A DNA stretch of 64,000 nucleotides from contig NZ_QJJU01000003.1 in assembly GCF_003201655.1 (NCBI RefSeq), positions 310,001-374,000 of the forward strand, read 5' to 3'. The position numbers and the translations under genes were made by a program. Of this stretch, positions 16,246 to 25,885 are shown in pieces. This DNA comes from Mycolicibacterium moriokaense. GTDB taxonomy: Bacteria > Actinomycetota > Actinomycetes > Mycobacteriales > Mycobacteriaceae. Every line of letters begins with the position of its first letter. The first letter of the stretch is position 1. The notes beneath the pieces are model-generated. The model was not told where the DNA came from and searched no databases. It worked only from the letters and a program-made list of their open reading frames with translations.

Positions 16246-16812
16246 GTGACGATCGATGTCAAAGCGACGGTGGTGTCCGCGCTGATCGGCGGACCGAGCA
16301 TATTCGCCGCGGTCATTCTCGCCGCACCGGCGATGGCCGAGCCTGCGACGGCCGATCCCGTGACGCCCGGCCCGGTGATAGCCGTTGCAGAACCTGCGGC
16401 GCCGGGGCCGGTTGCGATTCAGACGCCGGCACCAGCACCGTTTGCGGTTGAGGCGCCCGCTGCGGCCCCCGCCACTCCAGCACCGACACCGGATGGCGCC
16501 GTCCCGCCCGCTGCTGTCGCTCTGACCACCCCGCCCGACGGCGTGCCGCACTTGTCGAGTCTGCAAAACCTGCCGCCGGGTACCACCGACACTCCACCCG
16601 ATAATCAGGGGGGCGGCGTGTCCTATCTGCGCGACATCTGGCACGCGTACCAGACCCAGGAAGTGGACGGCAAGGGCGCCCTCCTCCTGCTGACGCAGCG
16701 CCCGATGGATGCGGATGCCGTGCCGCCGCCGGGTATGTCTGCCAACCCGACGCCACCCACCGCACCGCTTTCGCCCGCCGCCGCGCCGCCGGACGCGCCG
16801 CCAGTTTCCTAG
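16246..16812 (+). CDS. Secreted or anchored Pro/Ala-rich hypothetical protein
   Basis: The 188-residue protein starts with GTG at 16246. It has a hydrophobic N-terminus (VVSALIGGPSIFAAVILAAP, then AMAEP like a signal peptidase site), followed by a long low-complexity Pro/Ala/Thr region. A short folded segment of about 25 residues (YLRDIWHAYQTQEVDGKGAL) lies inside the tail. The conserved-looking segment resembles small mycobacterial exported proteins, but I assign no family. It is divergent from CYP125, and its 3' end overlaps the convergent gene by 4 bases. Confidence 0.68.
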   Translation: MTIDVKATVVSALIGGPSIFAAVILAAPAMAEPATADPVTPGPVIAVAEPAAPGPVAIQTPAPAPFAVEAPAAAPATPAPTPDGAVPPAAVALTTPPDGVPHLSSLQNLPPGTTDTPPDNQGGGVSYLRDIWHAYQTQEVDGKGALLLLTQRPMDADAVPPPGMSANPTPPTAPLSPAAAPPDAPPVS

Positions 16813-17279
16813 GTTCGGAGCCGCAGGCTCGCCTGAGCCAAGATGTCGCGCACGACCCGAACGTGCACCGGCTCGGTGATGGCCCAGACCGCCCGCGCGA
16901 CCAGGTTCCGTTGCGCAACGAATGTCGCGAAAAGCAGTGCGTCGTCCTGTTTCCTGAGAAGCAACTCGCCGGGCATCCCAATGCGGGACTCGGCACCGAG
17001 GAGCACATGAGCGGGCTCCGTTCGGCGGATTTCCCAGCCGAGAATTGATCGCGCGGAACCAGCGCCGACCTTGAGACCGATCGCGGACCACCCTGACAGG
17101 AGCTGGGTTCGGACGGCGAGCGGCGCGCCTTCCAGGATTTCGCGAATCAGATCCTCGGCGCACTCGTCGTGCGCCGCACCCACATCGAAGAGAAAGGCGT
17201 CGCAATAGTCGACGCGGGGAAGTGTGCTCAGCGCTCGCACCGACGACGGAAGATCCACCTGCCGCACCTTGGTGCTCAC
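16809..17279 (-). CDS. Hypothetical protein, second gene of a TetR-flanked pair
   Basis: The 156-residue protein starts with GTG at 17279, overlapping the upstream stop as GTGA. A start at 17309 would lengthen the overlap and is less likely. Visible features are LPRVDYCDAFLFDV, then LLSGWSAIGLKVG, LGWEIRRTEPAHVLLGAESRIGMPGEL and a C-terminal NLVARAVWAITEPVHVRVVRDIL. This last helix resembles the C-terminal helix of SRPBCC/DUF2867-type lipid-binding folds. Alternating polar and hydrophobic strands support a small-ligand-binding barrel. The role is unknown. Confidence 0.7.
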   Translation of the reverse strand: MSTKVRQVDLPSSVRALSTLPRVDYCDAFLFDVGAAHDECAEDLIREILEGAPLAVRTQLLSGWSAIGLKVGAGSARSILGWEIRRTEPAHVLLGAESRIGMPGELLLRKQDDALLFATFVAQRNLVARAVWAITEPVHVRVVRDILAQASLRLRT

Positions 17280-17872
17280 GGGCGTGCTCCGGCAGCCGAT
17301 TGCCGCCATGCGCGTCCGATGCCGCGCATCATCAGCGGGTACACCACAAGGTGGCGGAACGGCGCGATCGCAGCAAGGTAGGCGTCTCCAAGCACGCCGT
17401 TCGGCTTCACAAGGACGGCCATCTGGCCGCGATGACCGCCCGTACCGTCCGGCACCCAGCCGACGTGCATGACGCCGTGCACGGTCTGGTTGGCGATCTC
17501 CAGCGCGAACTCGTTGTCGGTCACATACAGCGGAGTGAACAGATGCGCGTCGAAATCGCTTGGGGTGTCAGCCAAATCGGGGGGCAGTCGGTCACGGAGG
17601 CTGCGGACCCTGGTGCCGAGGCCGGTTTCCTGGCGGTCGAGGCCGAAGACGCGTCCGATCGTCCACCGGATCGCGAACAAGGCGCGGACCACGGGCGAAG
17701 TCTCGCCGGCGTCGAAGGTGGCCATCAACCGGACCAGCTGACCGAAGTCGTCGGCGCCGCCCGGCGTCGGCAGTGCCCACACGTCGAGCAGTCGAAAATC
17801 CTTGGCGATCTGATGGATTCGCCACGGCTGCGAAGAGTGTTGGGTCTTGTCGAGCGGTCCTGAACCAAACAT
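17276..17872 (-). CDS. DUF2867-family protein
   Basis: The 198-residue protein from the ATG at 17872 contains KDFRLLDVWALPTPGGADDFGQLVRLM and LFTPLYVTDNEFALEIANQTVHGVMHVGWV. It ends FRHLVVYPLMMRGIGRAW, and all three blocks are usual in DUF2867 proteins. The C-terminal stretch suggests a membrane-associated lipid-binding fold. The promoter -10 and the start codon both lie within or beside a perfect 16-base palindrome, and the divergent TetR gene starts 60 bases away. The gene is therefore very probably repressed by that TetR protein. An ATG at 17956 would read through the operator and into the regulator leader and is rejected. Confidence 0.8.
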   Translation of the reverse strand: MFGSGPLDKTQHSSQPWRIHQIAKDFRLLDVWALPTPGGADDFGQLVRLMATFDAGETSPVVRALFAIRWTIGRVFGLDRQETGLGTRVRSLRDRLPPDLADTPSDFDAHLFTPLYVTDNEFALEIANQTVHGVMHVGWVPDGTGGHRGQMAVLVKPNGVLGDAYLAAIAPFRHLVVYPLMMRGIGRAWRQSAAGARP

Positions 17873-17907
17873 ACAGTACTGTATGCTTGATAACGGACCG
17901 GCGTCAA
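17870..17907 (-). promoter_or_regulatory. Promoter with 16-base TetR-type palindrome
   Basis: CATACAGTACTGTATG (17870-17885) is a perfect palindrome. On the minus strand a -35 TTGACG (17902-17907) and a -10 TACAGT (17878-17883) are 18 bases apart, so the palindrome covers the -10, the predicted start site and the ATG at 17872. The transcript would be leaderless. The placement is what a repressor site needs; the divergent TetR gene at 17932 is the natural ligand-responsive repressor. Confidence 0.72.
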
Positions 17908-17931
17908 GACCCGCAACCAATCTGAGGAGAA

Positions 17932-18483
17932 ATGATGGTCGCCCAGACCCGCACACCGCGGAGCACCTGGATCGATGTCGGGCTGAAGGCCCTCTCCGCA
18001 GGTGGCCCAGGCGCGGTGCGGGTCGAGCTGCTCGCGAAGGATCTCGACGTCACCCGAGGCGGGTTCTACTGGCACTTTCCCAGCAGACAGGCGTTTCTCG
18101 ACGAGATGTTGGACACCTGGGAGCGGCGGAGCACTGAAGAAGTGCTCGAGCGGGTCGAGCAGGAAGGCGGCGACGCACGGGACAAGGTCCGCAGGGCCGG
18201 CATGCTCACCTTCTCCAACGAATTGCTCCCGATCGACCTCGCGGTCCGGGACTGGGCCAGGCGCGACGCCTCGGTTGCGAAGCGCCTCCGACGCGTCGAC
18301 AACAGCCGCATGGAGTACCTGCGGCTATTGATCGGCGAGTTCATCGACGACCCCGAGGATGTCGAGGCCCGCGGCATGCTCGCCTTCGCGCTCGCCATCG
18401 GCAGCCATTTCATCGCCGCCGATCACAACGGAAGCAGTCGAAAGCAGGTGCTCAAGCGGGCAACGCATCGCCTGCTGGAGTAG
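17932..18483 (+). CDS. TetR-family transcriptional regulator
   Basis: The 183-residue protein has an N-terminal TetR helix-turn-helix: TWIDVGLKALSAGGPGAVRV, then LAKDLDVTRGGFYWHFPSRQAFLDEML. A helical ligand domain follows from about residue 60 with LLPIDLAVRDWARRDASVAKRL. This latter block is frequent in a mycobacterial TetR subgroup. Start may be ATG 17932 or the next ATG at 17935. It is divergent from the DUF2867 pair and faces a palindrome that overlaps their promoter. Confidence 0.9.
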   Translation: MMVAQTRTPRSTWIDVGLKALSAGGPGAVRVELLAKDLDVTRGGFYWHFPSRQAFLDEMLDTWERRSTEEVLERVEQEGGDARDKVRRAGMLTFSNELLPIDLAVRDWARRDASVAKRLRRVDNSRMEYLRLLIGEFIDDPEDVEARGMLAFALAIGSHFIAADHNGSSRKQVLKRATHRLLE

Positions 18484-18492
18484 CCCTGAAAC

Positions 18493-20731
<2,239 letters not shown>

Positions 20732-20742
<11 letters not shown>

Positions 20743-21328
20743 GACGGGATTTCCTTTCAGACAGCTCGGCCTGCAGCAGGTCGCGCAACTGGCCGTGGAC
20801 AAGGTCGAGGGGCTTCAGATCTCGGGAGGCGCGGGCGACGACGATCGCCCCCTCTATTGCGGTGGTGGACAACATCGCGAGCTCTTCGGCGCGCGTCGCG
20901 GATACGCCGTCTATCACCAGACGCGCGGCGATCAGGTCCGTCCATCGCGCGAACACCGCCGCGGCCCTGTCGATGACTGGGGTTGACTGGTCCTGCTTGT
21001 CGGGGTCGCCGGCTTCCACCGCCACGGCAACGACGGGACAACCCGCGCGGTACTCCGAGCGGACAAGTTCCCTGCGGTAGTGGCCGATGAGGCCGTCGAG
21101 AACGTCGACACCACTCTCTGCATCGTCGATGCGCGACGCGATGTATTCGCCGGCGTAATCGATTGCTTCACAGAGCAATTGAGTGCGGCCGCCGGGGAAG
21201 TAGTGATAGGCGGACCCCCTTGGGGCGCCGCTGTGCTCGAGAACGTCGGCGATCGCAGTCGGGTGCGCGCCGCGCTCCCTGATCAGAAGCGCGGCAGAGA
21301 TCACCATCCGCTCGCGGGGGCTGGGCAT
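20732..21328 (-). CDS. TetR-family regulator, LmrA/YxaF-like
   Basis: The 198-residue protein begins PSPRERMVISAALLIRERGAHPTAIADVLEHSGAPRGSAYHYFPGG, the LmrA/YxaF-like TetR subtype with 'GAPRGSxYHYFPGG' in the recognition helix region. The C-terminal domain contains RAGCPVVAVAVEA, also usual in this subgroup. Members repress drug exporters or oxidoreductases. Here the downstream molybdopterin oxidoreductase overlaps its 3' end, and an inverted repeat lies 30 bases upstream, which suggests autoregulation of the operon. Confidence 0.92.
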
Positions 21329-21357
21329 CAGTGGGGGATCCCTTCGTCCGACCCGGC

Positions 21358-21377
21358 TATGTATGCCACCTTACATA
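21358..21377. promoter_or_regulatory. Inverted repeat upstream of the TetR/molybdopterin oxidoreductase operon
   Basis: TATGTA and TACATA are perfect inverted arms separated by 8 bases (21358-21377). They lie 30 bases upstream of the TetR ATG at 21328. Position and symmetry suit a self-operator; six-base arms leave some room for chance. Confidence 0.45.
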
Positions 21378-21425
21378 ATCGGGCGGTGCAGTTCCAGGGG
21401 CCGATGCAAAGCGGACGATCCGCGG

Positions 21426-21827
21426 CTAAGCCAACGCGATCCACACGACGAGAAACGCCGACATGCTCGCCATGCAAAACAGATGATCACGGCAGATCGA
21501 CCGCGCGAGTCGCGACTGTTTGGCCGGTGTGCCGACGCGGTTGCCGAGCCGTACCGCGTTCGGGACGGTTCGGACCAAGGCCAGCACGATCGGGGCGCAG
21601 GCGAACAATGCGCCGACACCTGTAACCCACCATGGATCGCCGCCGCGCACCGCATGAAAGGCCAACGCCGCCAACAGGATCACCATTACGAGCGCGATGA
21701 GAAGACTCATCGGGCGCGACGTCGTCGTCGCACGGTGGTAATAGCCGGCGATCGACGCCAAGACGGGCTCGGGTAGTTCGTCAACGCGGCGATGGCGGAG
21801 GACCTGAGCGTCGAATATCAGGTCCAT
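21426..21827 (-). CDS. Small integral membrane protein, probably with a longer N-terminus
   Basis: From the ATG at 21827 the protein is 133 residues and begins MDLIFDAQVLRHRR. Helices are visible at about 40-62 (SLLIALVMVILLAALAFHAV), 66-86 and 115-132. The same frame reads upstream without a stop to a CTG at 21872 and adds LIAACGGFLLAVLW, an amphiphobic segment that completes an N-terminal helix. That CTG overlaps the stop of the upstream nitronate-monooxygenase gene as CTGA. The coordinates give the safe ATG start, and the extension is discussed in the findings. The function is unknown. Confidence 0.68.
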   Translation of the reverse strand: MDLIFDAQVLRHRRVDELPEPVLASIAGYYHRATTTSRPMSLLIALVMVILLAALAFHAVRGGDPWWVTGVGALFACAPIVLALVRTVPNAVRLGNRVGTPAKQSRLARSICRDHLFCMASMSAFLVVWIALA

Positions 21828-21868
21828 CCACAGGACGGCGAGCAGAAAGCCGCCGCAAGCAGCTGCGA

Positions 21869-23002
21869 TCAGACGGTGGCCGCCTCATTGAGTTCGTTCA
21901 GGGTGTTGGTCGCCTCGAGGTACTCCTGCACCCAGCGCTGGATGACCGCCGAGGACTTCTCCACCTTGGTGAACTGACCCACGACCTGCCCGATCGGGTT
22001 GAACGCGACGTCGACACTCTCGTTGGGATACTTGTGCGTCGCGGCAACCGCCATGCCGGACACCATGTACTGCAGCGGCATGCCGAGCGGCTTCGGGTTG
22101 TCCGGGTTCTCCCACGCCTCGGTCCAGTCGTTGCGCAGCATGCGGGCAGGCTTACCGGTGAACGATCGGCTGCGGACGGTATCGCGGCTGCTGGCCTTGG
22201 CGTACGCGGCGTGCTGGACCTCGGTGTGCTCGGACTCCTCGACCATGACCCACTGCGAGCCGGTCCACGCTCCCTGTGCCCCGAGGGCGAGCGCGGCGGC
22301 GATCTGCTGGCCGCTGCCGATCCCTCCTGCGGCCAGCACGGGGACCGGTGCGACCTCCTTCACGACCTGGGGCCACAACACGATCGAGCCGACCTCGCCG
22401 CAGTGTCCGCCCGCCTCGCCGCCCTGGGCGATGATCATGTCCACTCCGGCGTCGGCGTGCTTGCGCGCCTGAGAAGGCGACCCGCACAGGGCGGCGACCT
22501 TGCGACCTTCGTCGTGGATGTGCTTGATCATTTCCGCGGGCGGCGTGCCCAGCGCGTTGGCGATCAGGGTGCACTTCGGGTGCTTCAACGCGACCTCGAC
22601 CTGCGGCGTCGCGGTCGCCTCGGTCCAACCGAGGAGCTGCAACGCATCGTCGTCGCTATGGTCGATCGGAACGCCGTGGGCGGCGAGGATCTGCTTGGCG
22701 AAGTCGATGTGCTCCTGCGGCACCAAATCGTTGAGCGTCTTTTTCAGCACCTCGGGGGAGAGGTCCGTAGCGTCCATGCCCTCGTACTTGTTCGGGATGA
22801 CGATGTCGACGCCGTAGGGATGATCGCCGATGTTGTCGTCGATCCAAGCCAGCTCGATCTCGAGCTGCTCCGGGGTGAAGCCGACCGCACCGAGTACGCC
22901 GAAACCGCCTGCCTTGCTCACCGCCACAACGACGTCGCGGCAGTGGGTAAACGCGAAGATCGGGAACTCGATGTTGAGTTCGTCGCAGATGGGGGTGTGC
23001 AT
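21869..23002 (-). CDS. Nitronate monooxygenase-like FMN oxidoreductase
   Basis: The 377-residue protein is a TIM-barrel of the 2-nitropropane dioxygenase/IpdC-like family: SKAGGFGVLGAVGFTPEQLE near the start, DMIIAQGGEAGGHCGEVG (residues about 190-207) and PVLAAGGIGSGQQIAAALALGAQGAWTGS for FMN phosphate. Mycobacteria use relatives in steroid ring degradation (IpdC) as well as for nitroalkanes. A perfect KstR box 33 bases upstream of its ATG favours a steroid-related role. The HAD gene ends upstream after a 160-base gap, so this gene has its own promoter. It overlaps the small membrane protein only if the CTG start of that gene is used. Confidence 0.87.
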   Translation of the reverse strand: MHTPICDELNIEFPIFAFTHCRDVVVAVSKAGGFGVLGAVGFTPEQLEIELAWIDDNIGDHPYGVDIVIPNKYEGMDATDLSPEVLKKTLNDLVPQEHIDFAKQILAAHGVPIDHSDDDALQLLGWTEATATPQVEVALKHPKCTLIANALGTPPAEMIKHIHDEGRKVAALCGSPSQARKHADAGVDMIIAQGGEAGGHCGEVGSIVLWPQVVKEVAPVPVLAAGGIGSGQQIAAALALGAQGAWTGSQWVMVEESEHTEVQHAAYAKASSRDTVRSRSFTGKPARMLRNDWTEAWENPDNPKPLGMPLQYMVSGMAVAATHKYPNESVDVAFNPIGQVVGQFTKVEKSSAVIQRWVQEYLEATNTLNELNEAATV

Positions 23003-23034
23003 GCCTGCTCCTCGGGTGGGGGCGCTCGCCGAAC

Positions 23035-23048
23035 TGAAACGTGTTCTA
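23035..23048. promoter_or_regulatory. Perfect KstR box upstream of the nitronate-monooxygenase-like gene
   Basis: TGAAACGTGTTCTA matches TNNAACNNGTTNNA at every defined position. It is 33 bases upstream of the start codon at 23002, where a repressor would block the promoter. KstR is the TetR-family master repressor of cholesterol catabolism in mycobacteria; its own gene is not in this window. Confidence 0.75.
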
Positions 23049-23163
23049 GTTTAGCTTAGGCGCCCCGCCGTGATCCAGGAAGGACCCCTGGTGCCGCGGC
23101 TTCGGACATTCGTCCTCGAGAGTGGGCCGCGTCGAGCAATTAGGGACTCGTGAACCGAACTAC

Positions 23164-23931
23164 TCAGTCGTAGCCGACCAGCCGGCGCAATGAGATGCGC
23201 CTGCGGCCGCGACCCGCCGTCACCTGCAGCACCGGCCAACCTTCCTCGGCGGCGACCGCGGCGAGGCCGACGCGGGGATTCACCGGCCGGGGGTTGCCGA
23301 CCAGCTTCATCAACGCCGCATCCTCGTTGCCGTCGGCGTAGAAGTAGCTGCCCTGCAGGTCGACATCGTTGGCCTGGCAGAACAGTTGCACCGCGGTCGC
23401 CTTGTTGCGTCCCCAGATCACGGGCCTTGCGATGCGCCCCGTGAGCAGTCCCTGATCGTCGAGCTCGAAATGGTTGCACAGCACGTGGTTGATCTCCAGG
23501 TGACGGGCAACGGGTTCGGCGTGGATGGTGAGCGCCGACGAGCTCAACACCACGGTGTGGCCGCGCTGCTGGTGCGCCCGCACGACCTCGTGCATGTACG
23601 GGAAGACGCGAGAGGAGACGCGCTCGACGAACAACCGCTCGCCGAGTTCGTCGAGTTCGGCCAGCGATTCACCCTGCAGATAGCCCGCGGCCCGCGTCAT
23701 CAGGTGCTCGAATCGCATCCGGCCGAACCGGTATCGCATCGATGCCTCGATGACCCCGAGCACCTCGCCGATCCGCGCTTGCCTGCGCCGAATCCGGTCA
23801 CCCGCGTGTGCGGTGGCGGTAAACCCGTCAACCAGTGTGCCGTCCAGATCGAAGAACGCCCCGACCTGCGGGCCGGGCATGCTCGCGCCGATCTCCGCGA
23901 TGGGATCCGATGCGGGAGGCTGCGCGCTCAT
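23164..23931 (-). CDS. HAD-superfamily hydrolase, subfamily IB
   Basis: The 255-residue protein has motif I FFDLDGTLVDG (residues about 26-36), motif II LSSSALTIHAEPVA and motif III/IV YADGNEDAALMKLVG with the final Asp pair. The helical cap ERVSSRVFPYMHEVV is of the IB (SerB-like) type. HAD-IB enzymes of this form in mycobacteria are phosphoserine-phosphatase-like and sometimes sit next to acyltransferases. The substrate is not predicted. It is 11 bases downstream of the DapB-like gene on the same strand, so it is probably in that transcript. Confidence 0.88.
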   Translation of the reverse strand: MSAQPPASDPIAEIGASMPGPQVGAFFDLDGTLVDGFTATAHAGDRIRRRQARIGEVLGVIEASMRYRFGRMRFEHLMTRAAGYLQGESLAELDELGERLFVERVSSRVFPYMHEVVRAHQQRGHTVVLSSSALTIHAEPVARHLEINHVLCNHFELDDQGLLTGRIARPVIWGRNKATAVQLFCQANDVDLQGSYFYADGNEDAALMKLVGNPRPVNPRVGLAAVAAEEGWPVLQVTAGRGRRRISLRRLVGYD

Positions 23932-23942
23932 CGCGCTCCAGC

Positions 23943-25019
23943 CTACGTAGCTGCGTACAACCCCCGACCGGTGACCAGTGGCATATCGAGTGTCGTCCGG
24001 ATGCCTGGCGCTGCCGCGACGACATCCGGAATGGTGTTCACGATCCGCCCCGCCGCCGCAAGGATGGCCGCGTAGTTGTGGTCGCCGTTGCGGCTCGTCG
24101 GGCAGATGTCCATGGTGTACGACGGCTCACCGATGATCTCGACGCGATACGAGCCGCCATCCTGTGCGGGCTGGGCCCAGTCAGGCCGCAGATCGGGCCG
24201 CAGCCGCGTGACGTGCTCGACGACGATCACCGGCTTGCCCTTGACCATGCCCTCGATCTGGAAGCGCACCGCCGCGACAGTGCCCTTCTTGATGGTGCCG
24301 ACGGCGACGTCGAAGTCCTCGGGTGCGGGTTCCTGTTCGACCGAATCCTTGATCTCGTCCACCTCGATGCCGAGGCCCGCCGCCATCTGACGGATCGCGG
24401 TGCCCCACGCGATGCTCAGAATCCCCGGCTGATACAGCATCGGCAGGTCGCCGACCTCCTTGCCGAAGCCCATCACGTCGAACATCACCGTCGCGCCGTC
24501 GTAGGACGCGTAATCGGCGATCTCCATGGTGCGGACCTGCTCGATGCTCTGGCACGTGCTTGCCAGCGCGAAGGGCAGCAGATCCGTTGCGAAGCCGGGA
24601 TCGACCCCTGTCATGAAGACCGTCGAATCACCTTCTCGCGCAGCATTTTCGACACGTTCAATGTACTTGTCGGGAATCACTCCCCACGGGTATTGCAACA
24701 CCCCGAGTCCCGACCCCACCACGTCGATGCCCGCGGTGAGGATGCGCATGACGTCAGCCATCGCGTCGGGCAGTCGGGTGTCACCCATCGCGCAGTACAC
24801 GACGCAGTCGGGCCTGCCCACGATGATCGCGTCGAGGTCGTTGGTGGCGGCGACGCCCGCCGTCACGTCCAGCCCGGCCAGCTCACCGGCGTCCTTGCCG
24901 ACCTTGGCCTCTGACGACACCCAGACACCGGTCAGGTCGAAGCGGGCGTCGGTCACCAATTGCTTGAGTGCGAGGCTGCCGCAATTACCGGTGCCGATGA
25001 GCGCGACGCGGATCGTCAT
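23943..25019 (-). CDS. DapB-like NAD(P)-dependent oxidoreductase
   Basis: The 358-residue protein from the ATG at 25019 opens IRVALIGTGNCGSLALKQLV, a GxGxxG Rossmann motif, and has the dihydrodipicolinate-reductase N-terminal layout (VDVVGSGLGVLQYPWGVIPD). The C-terminal domain is longer than DapB and lacks the DapB catalytic HHxxK motif. This fits the group that includes 2,4-diaminopentanoate dehydrogenase and uncharacterised mycobacterial proteins. The ATG is only 19 bases from a perfect KstR box shared with the divergent FabG3-like gene, so a role in sterol metabolism is likely but unproven. Confidence 0.8.
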   Translation of the reverse strand: MTIRVALIGTGNCGSLALKQLVTDARFDLTGVWVSSEAKVGKDAGELAGLDVTAGVAATNDLDAIIVGRPDCVVYCAMGDTRLPDAMADVMRILTAGIDVVGSGLGVLQYPWGVIPDKYIERVENAAREGDSTVFMTGVDPGFATDLLPFALASTCQSIEQVRTMEIADYASYDGATVMFDVMGFGKEVGDLPMLYQPGILSIAWGTAIRQMAAGLGIEVDEIKDSVEQEPAPEDFDVAVGTIKKGTVAAVRFQIEGMVKGKPVIVVEHVTRLRPDLRPDWAQPAQDGGSYRVEIIGEPSYTMDICPTSRNGDHNYAAILAAAGRIVNTIPDVVAAAPGIRTTLDMPLVTGRGLYAAT

Positions 25020-25037
25020 GATTTTCCCTTCATGAAC

Positions 25038-25051
25038 TGGAACAGGTTCTA
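25038..25051. promoter_or_regulatory. Perfect KstR box in a divergent promoter region
   Basis: TGGAACAGGTTCTA matches TNNAACNNGTTNNA completely. It lies between the DapB-like gene (start 25019) and the FabG3-like SDR (start 25086), 19 and 35 bases away respectively, and could repress both. The 66-base gap leaves room for little else. Confidence 0.75.
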
Positions 25052-25085
25052 CTTGTAGCACGAGCGCACGGTAGCGTGACCCCTC

Positions 25086-25823
25086 ATGGGACGCGTGGAC
25101 GGAAAAGTTGCACTCATCAGCGGCGGGGCACAAGGCATGGGCGCAGAGGATGCTCGGGCGCTTGTCGCCGAGGGCGCCAAGGTGGTCATCGGCGACATCC
25201 TCGATGACAAGGGCAAGGCACTGGCCGACCAGATCGGCGAATCCGCACGCTACGTCCACCTCGACGTCACTCAGGCCGACGACTGGGAGGCCGCCGTCGC
25301 CACCGCAGTCAGCGAGTTCGGCAAGCTCAACGTGCTGGTCAATAACGCCGGAACGGTGGCGCTTGGCGAGATCGGCAAGTTCGACATGGCCAAGTGGCAT
25401 AAGGTCATCGACGTCAACCTCACTGGCACCTTCCTCGGCATGCAGGCGTCAGTGGAAGCGATGAAGGCCGATGGCGTCGGCTCCATCATCAACATTTCCT
25501 CCATCGAGGGTCTGCGCGGCGCCGTCATGGTGCACCCGTACGTGGCGTCCAAGTGGGCGGTGCGCGGGCTGAGCAAGTCGGCGGCCCTGGAACTCGGGCC
25601 TTACAACATCCGGGTGAACTCGGTGCACCCCGGCTTCATTCGCACGCCGATGACAAAACACTTCCCCGACAACATGCTTCGGATTCCTCTTGGCCGACCG
25701 GGTCAACCCGAAGAGGTGGCAACGTTCATCGTCTTCCTCGCCAGTGATGAATCGCGATACGCCACCGGTGCCGAGTTCGTGATGGATGGCGGACTTGTCA
25801 ACGACGTTCCGCACAAGATGTGA
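25086..25823 (+). CDS. FabG3-like hydroxysteroid dehydrogenase (SDR)
   Basis: The 245-residue protein is a classical SDR: SGGAQGMG at about 13-20, DILDD for cofactor choice (acidic residue favours NAD), LVNNAGTVALGEIG, and INISSIEGLRGAVMVHPYVASKW carrying the Ser-Tyr-Lys triad. It closely resembles M. tuberculosis FabG3 (Rv2002), a 3-alpha/20-beta-hydroxysteroid dehydrogenase, in ARYVHLDVTQ, DVNLTGTFLG, SIINISSIEGL and the C-terminal SDESRYATGAEFVMDGG. It should oxidise or reduce a steroid hydroxyl in the cytoplasm. The KstR box in its promoter agrees with that. Confidence 0.88.
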   Translation: MGRVDGKVALISGGAQGMGAEDARALVAEGAKVVIGDILDDKGKALADQIGESARYVHLDVTQADDWEAAVATAVSEFGKLNVLVNNAGTVALGEIGKFDMAKWHKVIDVNLTGTFLGMQASVEAMKADGVGSIINISSIEGLRGAVMVHPYVASKWAVRGLSKSAALELGPYNIRVNSVHPGFIRTPMTKHFPDNMLRIPLGRPGQPEEVATFIVFLASDESRYATGAEFVMDGGLVNDVPHKM

Positions 25824-25885
25824 GCACATCGCCGATCTTCTGTTGACCGCCTGATCCAAATCGTCGGCGGTGCAAGACTTCAGCC

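Noticed and set aside
22034-23059. 341-residue open frame on the plus strand inside the nitronate-monooxygenase-like gene
   Set aside because: Antisense to a recognised FMN barrel and also crosses the KstR box; no family pattern.
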